Below, piece by piece: positions 35,502-45,169 of a stretch of 64,000 nt of DNA. The notes beneath the pieces were generated by a model. That model saw nothing but the letters and a program-made list of their open reading frames with translations, had not been told where the DNA came from and made no database searches. Source of the stretch: Mucilaginibacter sp. Its GTDB lineage: Bacteria; Bacteroidota; Bacteroidia; Sphingobacteriales; Sphingobacteriaceae. The position numbers were made by a program, and so were the translations under genes. The stretch lies in contig JAQBOM010000024.1 in NCBI GenBank assembly GCA_028288025.1, forward strand, positions 35,128 to 99,127, given 5' to 3'. Positions within the stretch are counted from its first letter, which is position 1, and each line of letters starts with the position of its first letter.

Positions 35502-36602
35502 ATGGGTTTACAATGTGGTATAGTGGGTTTGCCGAATGTGGGCAAATCAACACTTTTTAATTGCTTATCAAACGCGAAGGCACAGGCGGCTAATTTTCCG
35601 TTTTGCACGATAGAGCCAAATGTGGGTGTAATTACTGTTCCGGATGAGCGCTTAACAAAGCTTACCGAAATAGTTAATCCTAAAAACGTAGTGCCAAACG
35701 TTATTGAAATTGTTGATATAGCCGGCCTCGTAAAGGGCGCCAGCAAAGGCGAAGGTTTGGGCAACCAGTTTTTAGCAAACATTCGCTCTACCAATGCGAT
35801 CATCCACGTTTTGCGCTGTTTTGATAACGACAATGTGATCCACGTTGATGGCTCTGTCGACCCTATCCGTGATAAGGAGATCATTGATACCGAGCTTCAG
35901 CTGAAAGATCTTGACTCCGTCGAGAAAAAATTGCAGAAGGTTGAAAAGGCAGCCAAAACCGGCGACAAGGAAGCGAAAAAAGCATACGACACTTTAACTA
36001 TTTACAAAAATCACCTGCTATCCGGTAAATCTGCCCGCACGGCGTCTGTTGCAGAAGAGGACAAGGAACACATAGCCGACATCTGGCTGCTTACGGCCAA
36101 GCCGGTAATGTATGTTTGCAATGTGGATGAGGCATCGGTTAACACCGGTAACGCTTACGTCGAAAAAGTAAAAGCCGCAGTAAAAGAGGAAAATGCCGAG
36201 GTGTTGGTGATCTCGGCGCAAATCGAATCTGAGATAGCCCAGCTTGAAACTTATGAAGAGCGGCAGATGTTCCTTGATGACCTTGGGCTGGCTGAGTCAG
36301 GTGTAAACAAACTGATAAAAGCCGCCTATAAATTACTTAACCTGGCTACCTATTTTACCGCCGGGGTACAGGAAGTTCGTGCCTGGACCATTACCAAAGG
36401 TTTTACTGCACCACAGGCAGCGGGCGTTATCCATACCGACTTTGAAAAAGGCTTCATCCGCGCCGAGGTGATCAAGTACGATGATTTTGTAAAATTCAAC
36501 GGTTCTGAAGCTGCTATAAAAGAAAATGGGAAACTGGGTATTGAAGGCAAAACTTACATTGTGCAGGATGGCGATGTGATGCATTTCAGGTTTAATGTTT
36601 AG
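35502..36602 (+). CDS. ychF: Redox-regulated ATPase YchF (Obg family)
   Basis: Ribosome-associated P-loop protein that prefers ATP over GTP; 366 aa, full length. G1 is GLPNVGKST (residues 9-17), switch region PFCTIEPNVG, G3 DIAGLVKGASKGEGLGN, and the nucleotide base motif is CNVDE rather than NKxD, which is the reason for ATP preference. A coiled helical insert lies at about 125-200. The C-terminal TGS domain runs from about 280 to 366 (AWTITKGFTAPQAAGVIHTDFEK). Single gene with a -7 element about 95 bases upstream. Confidence 0.97.
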   Translation: MGLQCGIVGLPNVGKSTLFNCLSNAKAQAANFPFCTIEPNVGVITVPDERLTKLTEIVNPKNVVPNVIEIVDIAGLVKGASKGEGLGNQFLANIRSTNAIIHVLRCFDNDNVIHVDGSVDPIRDKEIIDTELQLKDLDSVEKKLQKVEKAAKTGDKEAKKAYDTLTIYKNHLLSGKSARTASVAEEDKEHIADIWLLTAKPVMYVCNVDEASVNTGNAYVEKVKAAVKEENAEVLVISAQIESEIAQLETYEERQMFLDDLGLAESGVNKLIKAAYKLLNLATYFTAGVQEVRAWTITKGFTAPQAAGVIHTDFEKGFIRAEVIKYDDFVKFNGSEAAIKENGKLGIEGKTYIVQDGDVMHFRFNV

Positions 36603-36648
36603 CGGTTAGATTCAAGAGCAAAGAAGCAAGAAATAAGAAGCAGGAAAA
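36603..36648. repeat. 7-bp-period array (AAGCAAG word)
   Basis: Heptads TTCAAGA, GCAAAGA, AGCAAGA, AATAAGA, AGCAGGA start just after the ychF stop. Confidence 0.7.
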
Positions 36649-36705
36649 TTAACATATACATAGATTTATCCTATTTATAGCTAAATCGCTTTCTTGTAAA
36701 TCATT

Positions 36706-37896
36706 ATGAAGAAATTTCTTTCAGTCATATTAACAGTTATTATCTGCGTAAGCCTGTCAGCTTTTTCAAATAAAAAACCGCCGGCAAAAAAATCTGAAAT
36801 AGAAAAAGCAGCCGAAAAAGTCCTGAAAAAACAGATTTTAGCCGAAGCAGCATGGGCCATGAAACAGGAACCAATTACCGTGACTGCTTCTTTTAGCACA
36901 AGGAGCGCCGGGGGTAAACACGATTTCTTTTCGGAGGCCGATTATTTCTGGCCCGATCCTAAAAACCCGGACGGCCCTTATATAAACAGGGATGGACTGA
37001 CCAACCCCGCCAATTTTGTCGAGCATAGAAAGGCAATGATCCGCCTGAGCAAGATCATTGGCGCTTTGGCTTCGGCTTACAAAATAACCGGTGACGAAAA
37101 ATACGTTAGGCAAGCGGTGGTCCATTTGAAAGCCTGGTTCATTAATCCCGAAACGCTGATGAACTCCAACCTGTTATATTCACAAGCTGTAAAAGGACAA
37201 TTTACCGGCCGTAATTATGGTATAATAGATACCATTCATTTAATGGAAGTCGCCCAAGGTATTATCGTAATGGAAGGTGCCGGAGCGCTTGACCCGGAAA
37301 CTTTAGCAGGTTTGAAGAATTGGTTCGCTGAATACATTACGTGGCTGACAACAAGCAAACCGGGCATACAGGAAAAGCTGACTAAAAACAACCATTCAAC
37401 TTGCTGGGCCATGCAGGTATCCTCGTTTGCTAAACTTTGCAATAACCAGGCGCTGCTTGATTCCCTAAGGATAAGGTACAAAACTGTTTTGCTGCCCAAT
37501 CAAATGGCTGCGGACGGTAGCCTTCCTTTAGAAATGTCGCGGACCAAGCCTTACGGCTATTCGATTTTTAATTTAGACGCCATGACCATGCTTTGCCAGA
37601 TATTGTCGACTCCAAATGATAATTTATGGAATTTCGAAACGCCGGAAGGCAAATCCATAAAAAAAGGCATAAGTTTCCTTTATCCTTTTGTACAGAATAA
37701 AAGTAAATGGACTTTAAAGCCGGATGTGATGTATTGGGAAAACTGCCCGGTGGCACAGCCGTTCCTGTTGTTCGGTGCAAATGCTTACCATCAAAACGCC
37801 TGGTTTACAACGTGGGAGAAGCTTGACCATAACCCGCAGGTGGAAGAAGTGATCCGGAATTTACCGATCCGCCACCCGTTGATCTGGTTTAATTAA
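36706..37896 (+). CDS. Alginate-lyase-like exported protein
   Basis: The 396-aa protein has a signal peptide (about 1-20, ending SLSAFS) and a helical (alpha/alpha toroid) domain like that of the alginate lyase/PL5 superfamily. Motifs include FSEADYFWPDPKNPDGPYINRDG (about 78-100), the catalytic-type NNHSTCWAMQ near residue 227 (Asn/His) and a Tyr-containing SRTKPYGYSIFN near 285. It probably cuts a uronic-acid polysaccharide in the periplasm, but family members act on several glycans, so the substrate is not fixed. There is no SusC/SusD pair nearby, so it is not in a normal PUL. Confidence 0.82.
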   Translation: MKKFLSVILTVIICVSLSAFSNKKPPAKKSEIEKAAEKVLKKQILAEAAWAMKQEPITVTASFSTRSAGGKHDFFSEADYFWPDPKNPDGPYINRDGLTNPANFVEHRKAMIRLSKIIGALASAYKITGDEKYVRQAVVHLKAWFINPETLMNSNLLYSQAVKGQFTGRNYGIIDTIHLMEVAQGIIVMEGAGALDPETLAGLKNWFAEYITWLTTSKPGIQEKLTKNNHSTCWAMQVSSFAKLCNNQALLDSLRIRYKTVLLPNQMAADGSLPLEMSRTKPYGYSIFNLDAMTMLCQILSTPNDNLWNFETPEGKSIKKGISFLYPFVQNKSKWTLKPDVMYWENCPVAQPFLLFGANAYHQNAWFTTWEKLDHNPQVEEVIRNLPIRHPLIWFN

Positions 37897-37925
37897 CTTG
37901 AGCTTACACAAACGCGGAAATAAGT

Positions 37926-37933
37926 TATATTTG
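37926..37933 (+). promoter_or_regulatory. -7 promoter element of tRNA-Arg
   Basis: TATATTTG fits TAnnTTTG 12 bases before the mature 5' end. Confidence 0.5.
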
Positions 37934-37945
37934 CACGAAATTATT

Positions 37946-38017
37946 GCTCCCGTAGTTCAACGGATAGAATTATGGTTTCCGGTACCATCGATATGAGTTC
38001 GAATCTCGTCGGGAGCA
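37946..38017 (+). tRNA. tRNA-Arg (CCG anticodon)
   Basis: A 72-base cloverleaf. Acceptor GCTCCCG pairs with CGGGAGC, the anticodon stem is ATGGT/ACCAT with loop TTCCGGT (anticodon CCG, reading CGG), and the T arm is ATGAG-TTCGAAT-CTCGT. The discriminator is A and no CCA is encoded. Confidence 0.95.
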
Positions 38018-38081
38018 CAAAAAATTAATAATTGCTCATAGCAAATATATTATGAGCGATTTTTATAGTAAAACGAAGCAA

Positions 38082-38882
38082 TTATTTCGGTGTCCCAAAA
38101 CGTGGAATCAGCTTGGTAAACAATTCCGGCATAAAGCGTTTAACGAAAAGCGCCAGTCTTTCTTCACCTATAAAACTGCCAATATAAAGTTCGTACGTTT
38201 CATTTTGGATAGCCTTTATAATTTGTTTGGCAGCTTTATCGGCTGAAAACCCGTCATTGATTTGTTCAGATTTGCTGCTGAGAAAACTTCCGTCGCCGGA
38301 TATTACCGATATCGGCGTATGGATATAGCCGGGAGTAAGTATGGTTACTTTGATGCCGTGTTTGACTACCTCGGCACGGAGGCAATCGAAATAGCCGTGC
38401 AATGCATGTTTGGCGGCCGCGTAAGCCGCGCGCATTGGCGTTCCTATTTTGCCCATTACGCTGCTCGTCACCACAAAATAACCTGAACCTCGCCCGATAA
38501 AATGGGGCAAAAGCGCTTTGGTTAATATGATATAACTGAAATAGTTAAGCTCCATTACTTCGCGATGAACGGCAATCCCTGTCTCTGCAACAAGCGAACG
38601 TTGTGAAATACCACCATTATGCACCATGATGTCGATATGCCCGAATAGTGTTATGGCGGTGGGTACTTTCGTTTCAAGATTGGTGCTGTCGGTCAGGTCG
38701 AGTGGGAGGATATGTACATTGTCAGTATGGGCGCAATTATTCTTTACCCGTTCTAATTCGGCTATTCGTCGGCTTGACAAGATAAGTTTAGCGCCCTGGA
38801 CCGACATCTCGTAGGCCAGCGCTTCGCCAATACCCGAAGATGCGCCCGTGATCCATACAACCTGGTCTTTAAGTGATCTCAT
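38082..38882 (-). CDS. SDR family oxidoreductase
   Basis: NAD(P)-dependent short-chain dehydrogenase of 266 aa (classical type). Cofactor motif TGASSGIGEAL is at about residues 13-23. The NAG-equivalent is HNGGIS, the catalytic Ser is in VVTSSVMG, and the Tyr-Lys pair is in AAYAAAKHAL. Loop residues after GYIHTPIS form the substrate lid. An Arg pair after the second strand (SSRR) favours NADPH. It ends close to the tRNA-Arg gene on the opposite strand. Substrate unknown. Confidence 0.92.
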   Translation of the reverse strand: MRSLKDQVVWITGASSGIGEALAYEMSVQGAKLILSSRRIAELERVKNNCAHTDNVHILPLDLTDSTNLETKVPTAITLFGHIDIMVHNGGISQRSLVAETGIAVHREVMELNYFSYIILTKALLPHFIGRGSGYFVVTSSVMGKIGTPMRAAYAAAKHALHGYFDCLRAEVVKHGIKVTILTPGYIHTPISVISGDGSFLSSKSEQINDGFSADKAAKQIIKAIQNETYELYIGSFIGEERLALFVKRFMPELFTKLIPRFGTPK

Positions 38883-39002
38883 GAAAATTATTTTATATAT
38901 GCTTTTAATTCAGAATGTTAAAATACTGGTAATTAGTTGGCCCCTGCGGGCAATTTTATGTATTAAAGAAACTGCCTTAATAACTTTACACCTTTTCTAA
39001 CC

Positions 39003-40544
39003 CTATTCCTTCCTTATCACACTGTCCTTTATAAAAAGGAAAGACATCAGCGCCCCTAAAAACCCAAGCGCTGCGGATAGTTTTAATATCTTTTGATAAG
39101 CGCTGATAAAACCGGCATGATATAATTTTTCAATTCTTTGCTTTTGAGAAGTATTGACGATTGCGGGCACCTTGGCATTGCCCAGGTTAGCCGTTTCGGC
39201 AATCACCGCCTGTTTTTCCTTTACGGTGATGGGGACATTTTTTATTTCGGCCTGCAATGCGCCCGAAAAGAACAAAACCGCTAGTGCCCCGAATATGGCA
39301 TTGGCAAACACATTTGCGATGCGTGTTAAGGCGTTATTAATGCCCGAAGCCGTGCCCGAAAAATGATCGCTTACCGACCCCATTACCGTGGCTGTAAGCG
39401 GTGCCACGGTAAACGACATGCCCAACCCAAATACGATGATACCCGGAAAAAAGGTCGTCCAGTAATCGGCCGGGCCGCTTGTTTGTTTTACAAACGATAA
39501 TATAAGCAGCCCCGCGCCGGCCAGAGCGGGGCCCAATATCAGCAGCCGTCTTGGCCCATATTTGTCAGCGAGCGCGCCGGCAAACCGCGCAATCGCGACC
39601 ATTAAAACAGTGAAGGGTAAAAACGTCAGTCCTGATTGCAGCTGGCTGTAGCCCTGCACCTGTACCAGGTTCAATGACAGAAACAGCATGCCCGAGCCAA
39701 GCCCGGCATACAAGAAAAAGGTAAGCAGGTTTGCGCCGCTAAAGGTCAGGTTACTAAACAACTGCAGGGGCATCATTGGATGTTTACTTTTTCTTTGGAT
39801 AATAATAAAAGCGATAAAAAATAACACGCCCGCCCCTAGCGGACAAATAACCTGCATGCTACCCCAGCCCGTGGCCGGCGCGCGTAAGAAACCAAAGGTG
39901 AGCAAAGCCAACCCTAGCGCGATAGTAACGGCTCCGGGGATATCGACAGCACGGTCGCTGTCCGTATCCCGGCTTTCAGTTACCTGAAACCATAATATGA
40001 CCAATGCTGCCAGGCCGATCGGTACATTGATAAAAAAGATGAAGCGCCATAAGCCGGCATCGGCCAAAGCGCCGCCCAAAACCGGGCCGCCCATGGTGAC
40101 GATCGTAGTGACTGCCGACCATGTCCCTATCGCCCTGCCCCGCTCCTTCTCATTGATTGACGACGAGATCAGCGACAAACTTCCCGGTATCATCAATGCC
40201 CCGCCGATCCCCTGTACGATCCTGAAAGCGATCAAAAACGTTATGCCCGGCGCCATCCCGCAGGCAGCAGAGCCTGCTATGAAAATAATAATACCGGCCA
40301 TGAATATCTTTTTCCGGCCCAGTTTATCACCTAAAGATCCGCCGATGAGTATAAGCGATGCCAGCATCAGCAGGTAAGCATTCAATAGCCAGAAAAGGTC
40401 AGTTCCTGTTGCATTGAGGCTTTTCTGCAACGCCGGCAGCACTACATTAAGCGCGGTAGCATCAATAAAGGCCATAGCCGACGCCAGGATAGCCGAAACC
40501 ATTATCCATTTGCCTTTTGCACTGCCGAGCGGATATGTTGCCAT
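39003..40544 (-). CDS. DHA2 (14-span) MFS efflux transporter
   Basis: Drug:proton antiporter type of 513 aa, EmrB/QacA group. Motif A GGSLGDKLGRKKIF lies between spans 2 and 3, with D in span 1 (AFIDATALNVVLPAL) and motif C in span 5 (GPVLGGALADAGLWRFIFFINVPIG). A long loop at about 430-480 and a C-terminal span complete the DHA2 shape. No membrane-fusion protein or regulator gene is adjacent. It follows ggt in the same direction with a repeat array between. Substrate unknown. Confidence 0.92.
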   Translation of the reverse strand: MATYPLGSAKGKWIMVSAILASAMAFIDATALNVVLPALQKSLNATGTDLFWLLNAYLLMLASLILIGGSLGDKLGRKKIFMAGIIIFIAGSAACGMAPGITFLIAFRIVQGIGGALMIPGSLSLISSSINEKERGRAIGTWSAVTTIVTMGGPVLGGALADAGLWRFIFFINVPIGLAALVILWFQVTESRDTDSDRAVDIPGAVTIALGLALLTFGFLRAPATGWGSMQVICPLGAGVLFFIAFIIIQRKSKHPMMPLQLFSNLTFSGANLLTFFLYAGLGSGMLFLSLNLVQVQGYSQLQSGLTFLPFTVLMVAIARFAGALADKYGPRRLLILGPALAGAGLLILSFVKQTSGPADYWTTFFPGIIVFGLGMSFTVAPLTATVMGSVSDHFSGTASGINNALTRIANVFANAIFGALAVLFFSGALQAEIKNVPITVKEKQAVIAETANLGNAKVPAIVNTSQKQRIEKLYHAGFISAYQKILKLSAALGFLGALMSFLFIKDSVIRKE

Positions 40545-40570
40545 GAAACCCGATATGACTGAAACTTCTG

Positions 40571-40605
40571 TCTTGCTACTTGATACTAATTACTTGATAC
40601 TAAGC
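40571..40605. repeat. 7-bp-period array (TTGATAC word)
   Basis: Heptads TTGCTAC, TTGATAC, TAATTAC, TTGATAC, TAAGCTC fill the gap between the ggt stop and the transporter start. Confidence 0.8.
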
Positions 40606-42321
40606 TCACCACCCCGCCGCTTCCCCATCCTTCCTGCTTTCTGAGGCACCGAAGTAAACTTTTTGAATAGAGTCAAAACGGATCGCCTGGTAACCACCGT
40701 AAAGGCCGGGGATTTGAAATCCGATCTTATGCCCCATGTACATCAGGCTGCGTATGGTTTCGTAAGGGAATCCCGACTCCAGGTACACCATCCCCACACC
40801 CTGCATTTTTTCGCCCGTAGGCTCCGATGATCCCTGGTGGTCTATTCGCGGTGCATCGCCGGCTTCCTGCGCGTTCATCCCAAAGTCGATCATGTTCATC
40901 AGTATCTCTACATGCCCGAGCGGCTGAAAGCTGCCGCCCATTACACCAAAGCTCATATACGGCTTGCCATCCTTAGTTACAAACGCCGGGATAATAGTAT
41001 GGAATGGCCGCTTATGCGGCGCGTAAGTATTGTTTTGTCCTTCCTCCAATGTATATAGCTGGCCGCGGTCCTGCAAAGTAAAACCCAAACCATCAGGCAC
41101 CATGCCCGAACCATAACCACGGTAATTGCTTTGGATAAGCGATACCATATTGCCGTCGCCATCGGCCACGGTAAGGTAAATGGTATCCCCGTCTTTTAGC
41201 GCAGGATTGCCCGCTTCATAACTTGCCGAAGCCTTGTGCGGGTTGATCAGTTTGCGCCGTTCGGCAGCGTATGATTTAGAGATCAGGTCCTTTACCGGAA
41301 TTTTGGCAAATTCCGGGTCGGCGTAGTATTTGGCGCGATCTTCAAAAGCCAGTTTTTTCGCTTCCACAAATAAATGGATATGCTCCGGGCTGCCCCAGGT
41401 TATCTTGCTAAAATCAAAACCTTCCAGTATGTTCAGCATTTGCAGGGTACATATCCCCTGCCCGTTTGGCGGCAGCTCCCAAACATCGTAACCACGATAG
41501 TTTGTGCTTACCGGCTCAACCCAGCTCGAGGTATGGTCGGCCATGTCCTTGTACGACAAAAATCCGCCGTTCTTCTTCATAAATTCGTCAATGGTGCGCG
41601 CTATATCGCCTTTATAGAAAGCATCGCGACCGCCTTTAGCAATTTTTTCGAGTGTATTGGCCAGATCGGGATTGGTGCGGATATCGCCCCTGCCGGGTAT
41701 TTTGCCGCCCGGGTTATACAGTTCAACAATATTGGGGTATTGACCATAAAGGGCCTTGATATTTTTCAATGAGCCGGCGGCCTCATCAGCAACCGGGAAA
41801 CCATTACGTGCGTAACCGATCGCGTACGACAATACCTGATCCATCGGCATTTTACCGAAGCGGCCATGCAGCGTAAACCAGCCGTCAACGCAGCCCGGTA
41901 CGTTTACCGGCAGTGGGCCAAGCGCGGGGATATATTTTATTCCGCGTTTTTTAAATTCTTCAAGCGTGAGGCTATACGGCGAGCGGCCGGAACCATTAAG
42001 ACCGATCAGTTTGCCCGTTTTCGCTTCATAAACGATGGCGAAAATATCACCGCCTATACCGTTTACGTGCGGTTCAACCACACCCAGTACGGCATTAGCT
42101 GCTATCGCCGCGTCAACAGCTGACCCGCCATGTTTCAACACATCAATGGCAGCCTGCGTGGCAAGCGGCTGGCTGGTACAAGCCATGCCATGCTGCGCCA
42201 TAACTTCACTGCGTGTTGCAAAAGTTTTACCAAATGGCCGGTCCTGGGCCTTTAATAAAACGGGAGCGAATAATAAAAGACCAAAAATAAGGCGGCAGGG
42301 GTTGGAGCGTTTTAATTTCAT
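40606..42321 (-). CDS. ggt: Gamma-glutamyltransferase
   Basis: Periplasmic N-terminal nucleophile hydrolase that hydrolyses or transfers the gamma-glutamyl group of glutathione and related peptides. 571 aa with a signal peptide (1-25, ending LLKAQ). The large subunit runs to about residue 379. Autocleavage should occur before T380 in DGDT-IYLTVADGDGN, which is the catalytic nucleophile. The small subunit carries GSGMVPDGLG, PHKRPFHTIIPAF and FGVMGGSFQPLGH. The conserved Arg for the gamma-carboxylate is in NGSGRSP. Full length and intact. Confidence 0.95.
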   Translation of the reverse strand: MKLKRSNPCRLIFGLLLFAPVLLKAQDRPFGKTFATRSEVMAQHGMACTSQPLATQAAIDVLKHGGSAVDAAIAANAVLGVVEPHVNGIGGDIFAIVYEAKTGKLIGLNGSGRSPYSLTLEEFKKRGIKYIPALGPLPVNVPGCVDGWFTLHGRFGKMPMDQVLSYAIGYARNGFPVADEAAGSLKNIKALYGQYPNIVELYNPGGKIPGRGDIRTNPDLANTLEKIAKGGRDAFYKGDIARTIDEFMKKNGGFLSYKDMADHTSSWVEPVSTNYRGYDVWELPPNGQGICTLQMLNILEGFDFSKITWGSPEHIHLFVEAKKLAFEDRAKYYADPEFAKIPVKDLISKSYAAERRKLINPHKASASYEAGNPALKDGDTIYLTVADGDGNMVSLIQSNYRGYGSGMVPDGLGFTLQDRGQLYTLEEGQNNTYAPHKRPFHTIIPAFVTKDGKPYMSFGVMGGSFQPLGHVEILMNMIDFGMNAQEAGDAPRIDHQGSSEPTGEKMQGVGMVYLESGFPYETIRSLMYMGHKIGFQIPGLYGGYQAIRFDSIQKVYFGASESRKDGEAAGW

Positions 42322-42420
42322 AAGTTATGAGCGGGTTATAGCAAGCTAACTTACCGATTATTAATAAATTATCAAAGATAGCCCCGGCCAACCTGAAGTG
42401 CAGAACAGTTCAACAAACAT

Positions 42421-42545
42421 GTCATGCCGAATTTATTTCGGCACCCCATCTGAAAGGTATGCGATAGAAAGGTCTTCCACAGGCACAATCAGCGACCAGG
42501 CAAGCGTGAGTGTCCTGTGGGGTGCCGAAATAAATTCGGCATGAC
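42421..42545. repeat. MITE-like element, family 2, copy 1 (perfect 28-bp arms)
   Basis: The ends are GTCATGCCGAATTTATTTCGG...CACCCCA and its exact reverse complement at 42518-42545. Each end is itself a small hairpin. The core holds AAAGGTATGCGATAGAAAG and TGTCCTGTGGGGTG. Confidence 0.9.
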
Positions 42546-42601
42546 GCAGGTGCTTATTATTTTATGTATCTATTAAAATTGCATTGCTGCAGAACGTAAT
42601 A

Positions 42602-43771
42602 TCACCCTTCCCAATACGGAAATTTCCTATTGGTGAATATCGATTTCGGTATCATCGCATTTACGCCGAGCGTTTTATCGACTACCTGGGTAACCTCAAA
42701 GTCGACCCCTGTACTGGCGATAGACAATGCTTCGTTAAACGTATAGCCCATGTTATCCTTTATAAAATTCACAGCCTCAGATGCGGCATTTTTCATAGCC
42801 GTATTCAAATCCGGATCGAGCCCGATAGCGATAAAATGGGTAGGTGTTTCGGCACATACCTGCTTAATGGGCTTATCTTTGCGTACAATAAACTTTGCTA
42901 TCAGCGTAAGCGATGCCTCAATCGCCACGCCGCTTATTTCGCCTGTGCCTTGTGCGGCATGGCAGTCGCCGGTGGTAAACAGTGCTCCTTTAACCGATAC
43001 CGGGAGAAAAAGCGTGCTGCCTTTTACCAGGTGTTTCAAATCCATATTGCCGCCATAGTAACCCGGCGGAATAGAACTTACCCTACCCTTTTCCGGCGCT
43101 GGCGATACGGCCATTACCCCGAAGAAAGGTTTAACAGGTATTTCCAGGCCTTCTTTAAACGACGCCACTTTTTTCTTCTTATCATACTTGTATACAAAGT
43201 TTTCGCGGGTAGTTACGGCATCACCTATATCGCCGCCTTTTGGCCAAACGGCATTAACACCATAATTACTGCGTAAAATAATATCCAGTATACGTACCTC
43301 GAGGGTATCGCCGGGTTCGGCGCCTTCAATATAAATAGGGCCGGTAAGCAGGTGACCGCTTAACCCGGAAGGTTCGGGCTTTACATTTTTATAGATATTG
43401 ATAATATCCTGCGCTTGTTCGTCAATAGGCAGGTTATTGCTTTTATAAAATGCTTCAGGATCCTTGCGACTTACGCCGGTAGTATTAACGGTTTGTATTT
43501 CGGCAATATCACCGTTTTTAATCCTTGCGATGGGCGGCACGTCGGCCCCGTAATATCCCCAAACTGTGTTTTCGGGCGTTGACCGGATCAGGTGGTCGGG
43601 CTTGATGGGACTATCCCCGTTAACGGGACCCGTACCATCGGCCATTTTTTTAAATGCGAACGCGTTTGCCGCGATACCGCTTAATGACAATGCTATGCCG
43701 CCCTTCGCTGCGGTCTTTAAAAAACTCCTTCGCGGATTCTCCGGATTGTTATTGGATCTGCTGTCTGCCAT
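42602..43771 (-). CDS. Acetamidase/formamidase family protein, Tat-exported
   Basis: FmdA/AmdA-type amidase of 389 aa, expected to hydrolyse a short amide. The first 38 residues are a twin-arginine signal (NPRRSFLKTAAKGG, then a hydrophobic stretch, ending ANAFA). The fold markers are GALFTTGDCHAAQGTGEISGVAIEA (about 240-265) with the conserved D-C-H-A-Q-G-GE string, plus the early beta-strand GDTLEVRILDI. Cytosolic FmdA proteins lack a Tat signal, so periplasmic placement is a notable variation. It is transcribed away from the fsr-like gene. Substrate unknown. Confidence 0.9.
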   Translation of the reverse strand: MADSRSNNNPENPRRSFLKTAAKGGIALSLSGIAANAFAFKKMADGTGPVNGDSPIKPDHLIRSTPENTVWGYYGADVPPIARIKNGDIAEIQTVNTTGVSRKDPEAFYKSNNLPIDEQAQDIINIYKNVKPEPSGLSGHLLTGPIYIEGAEPGDTLEVRILDIILRSNYGVNAVWPKGGDIGDAVTTRENFVYKYDKKKKVASFKEGLEIPVKPFFGVMAVSPAPEKGRVSSIPPGYYGGNMDLKHLVKGSTLFLPVSVKGALFTTGDCHAAQGTGEISGVAIEASLTLIAKFIVRKDKPIKQVCAETPTHFIAIGLDPDLNTAMKNAASEAVNFIKDNMGYTFNEALSIASTGVDFEVTQVVDKTLGVNAMIPKSIFTNRKFPYWEG

Positions 43772-43869
43772 TTGAAAAATATTGTAATTTGTTGATTACC
43801 AAGTTAGCCATTCGCGCGTAAAATTTAACCTGCGCAGTTAAAATTGTTGAATATTGCAGCCAGATAAAT

Positions 43870-43899
43870 TTTGTCATTAAGCTGAAAATCGCATTTTTG
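43870..43899 (+). promoter_or_regulatory. Probable promoter of fsr-like gene
   Basis: TTTG at 43870-43873 and CATTTTTG at 43892-43899 are 18 bases apart. ATG is at 43920. Confidence 0.5.
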
Positions 43900-43919
43900 C
43901 AATCCCTTATCATCTGTCA

Positions 43920-45137
43920 ATGGACTCAACTACCGTACAAACCCCAAAGCAAGTCGTTCAAAAAACCGTTTTCGGCGTCCTCATGGCCATTAGCGTGGGT
44001 CATTTTCTGAATGATATGCTGCAGTCTATCATTCCGTCGGTGTACCCGCTGCTTAAAAGAAATTTTCATTTAAACTTTACACAAATCGGGCTGATCACTT
44101 TTACTTTCCAGGTTACCTCTTCGTTGCTGCAGCCGTTTGTAGGGTTGTTTACCGACCGTAAACCAAGGCCGTTTTCCCTTGTGGGAGGTATGACATTGTC
44201 CTTGGTTGGTGTGCTCCTGCTGTCATTGGCGCCGAGCTTTATCGGGGTACTTGGATCGGTTGCCATAATGGGTGTCGGCTCGTCTATATTTCATCCCGAA
44301 TCATCCCGGCTCGCGCGCCTCGCTTCTGGTGGAAAAAAAGGGCTCGCACAGTCAATTTTCCAGCTTGGCGGTAATACCGGTAGTGCTGTGGGGCCTTTGT
44401 TGGTCGCGCTCATCGTGGTGCCAAACGGACTGCGGTATATCATGTGGTTTATTTTGGCGGCACTGCTGGGCATCATTATATTGTCGAAAGTTGGCCAATG
44501 GTATAAGGATCATTTGAACAGCAAGGCTAAAAATCCTGCCAAAGACGAGCCGCATCTCAACCTGTCCAAAACAAAAATAGTGTGGTCGCTGGTGGTGTTG
44601 CTGCTGCTCATATTCTCCAAGTTCTTTTACCTGGCCTGCATGAGCAATTACTTTACCTTTTTCCTCATCGGCAAGTTTCATCTTTCCATACAGCAATCGC
44701 AGTTATACCTATTTGTATTTTTGGCTTCCATTGCAGCTGGTACGCTCATCGGCGGCTATCTTGGCGATAAATTTGGACGGAAATATGTTATCTGGTTTTC
44801 AATATTGGGTGTAGCGCCCTTTACGCTGTTGCTGCCCTACGCTGATCTATTTTGGACTGTAGCTTTATCCGTGATCATCGGCATCATCCTTTCTTCTGCT
44901 TTTTCTGCTATTGTCGTGTACGCGCAGGAACTAGTGCCGGGCAAAGTAGGTACAGTGTCGGGGCTGTTTTTCGGGCTGGCGTTCGGCATGGGCGGCCTCG
45001 GTTCCGCGCTGCTTGGCATACTGGCCGATCATACCAGTATCACCTATGTTTTTAAAGTTTGTGCCTTCCTTCCCCTTATCGGGATAGTGACCGGCTTTTT
45101 ACCGGATATTGAGGGAAGGTTAAAGGCGAAAGGTTAA
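43920..45137 (+). CDS. fsr: MFS transporter, fosmidomycin-resistance (Fsr) type
   Basis: Twelve-span MFS exporter of 405 aa. The Fsr features are the early helix VGHFLNDMLQSIIPSVYP, FTFQVTSSLLQPFVGL followed by FTDRKPRP, and the SSIFHPESSRLARLASGGKKGLAQSIFQLGGNTG segment with Pro-Glu-Ser that is specific to this group. A second-half motif A is GYLGDKFGRKYVIW. In E. coli Fsr exports fosmidomycin; the natural substrate is not known. No regulator is adjacent. A 7-bp array and the thioesterase gene follow. Confidence 0.88.
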   Translation: MDSTTVQTPKQVVQKTVFGVLMAISVGHFLNDMLQSIIPSVYPLLKRNFHLNFTQIGLITFTFQVTSSLLQPFVGLFTDRKPRPFSLVGGMTLSLVGVLLLSLAPSFIGVLGSVAIMGVGSSIFHPESSRLARLASGGKKGLAQSIFQLGGNTGSAVGPLLVALIVVPNGLRYIMWFILAALLGIIILSKVGQWYKDHLNSKAKNPAKDEPHLNLSKTKIVWSLVVLLLLIFSKFFYLACMSNYFTFFLIGKFHLSIQQSQLYLFVFLASIAAGTLIGGYLGDKFGRKYVIWFSILGVAPFTLLLPYADLFWTVALSVIIGIILSSAFSAIVVYAQELVPGKVGTVSGLFFGLAFGMGGLGSALLGILADHTSITYVFKVCAFLPLIGIVTGFLPDIEGRLKAKG

Positions 45138-45169
45138 GGGTGAAAGGCCATGCATCGTGTTATATCTTT

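Noticed and set aside
42421..42545. Intact insertion sequence
   Set aside because: Terminal inverted repeats are present, but the element is only 125 bp and encodes no transposase. At most it is a MITE.
42584..43276. 230-aa plus-strand open frame over the formamidase-like gene
   Set aside because: Antisense shadow of a well-supported gene with a Tat signal and family motifs; Cys/Arg/His-rich composition typical of a shadow.
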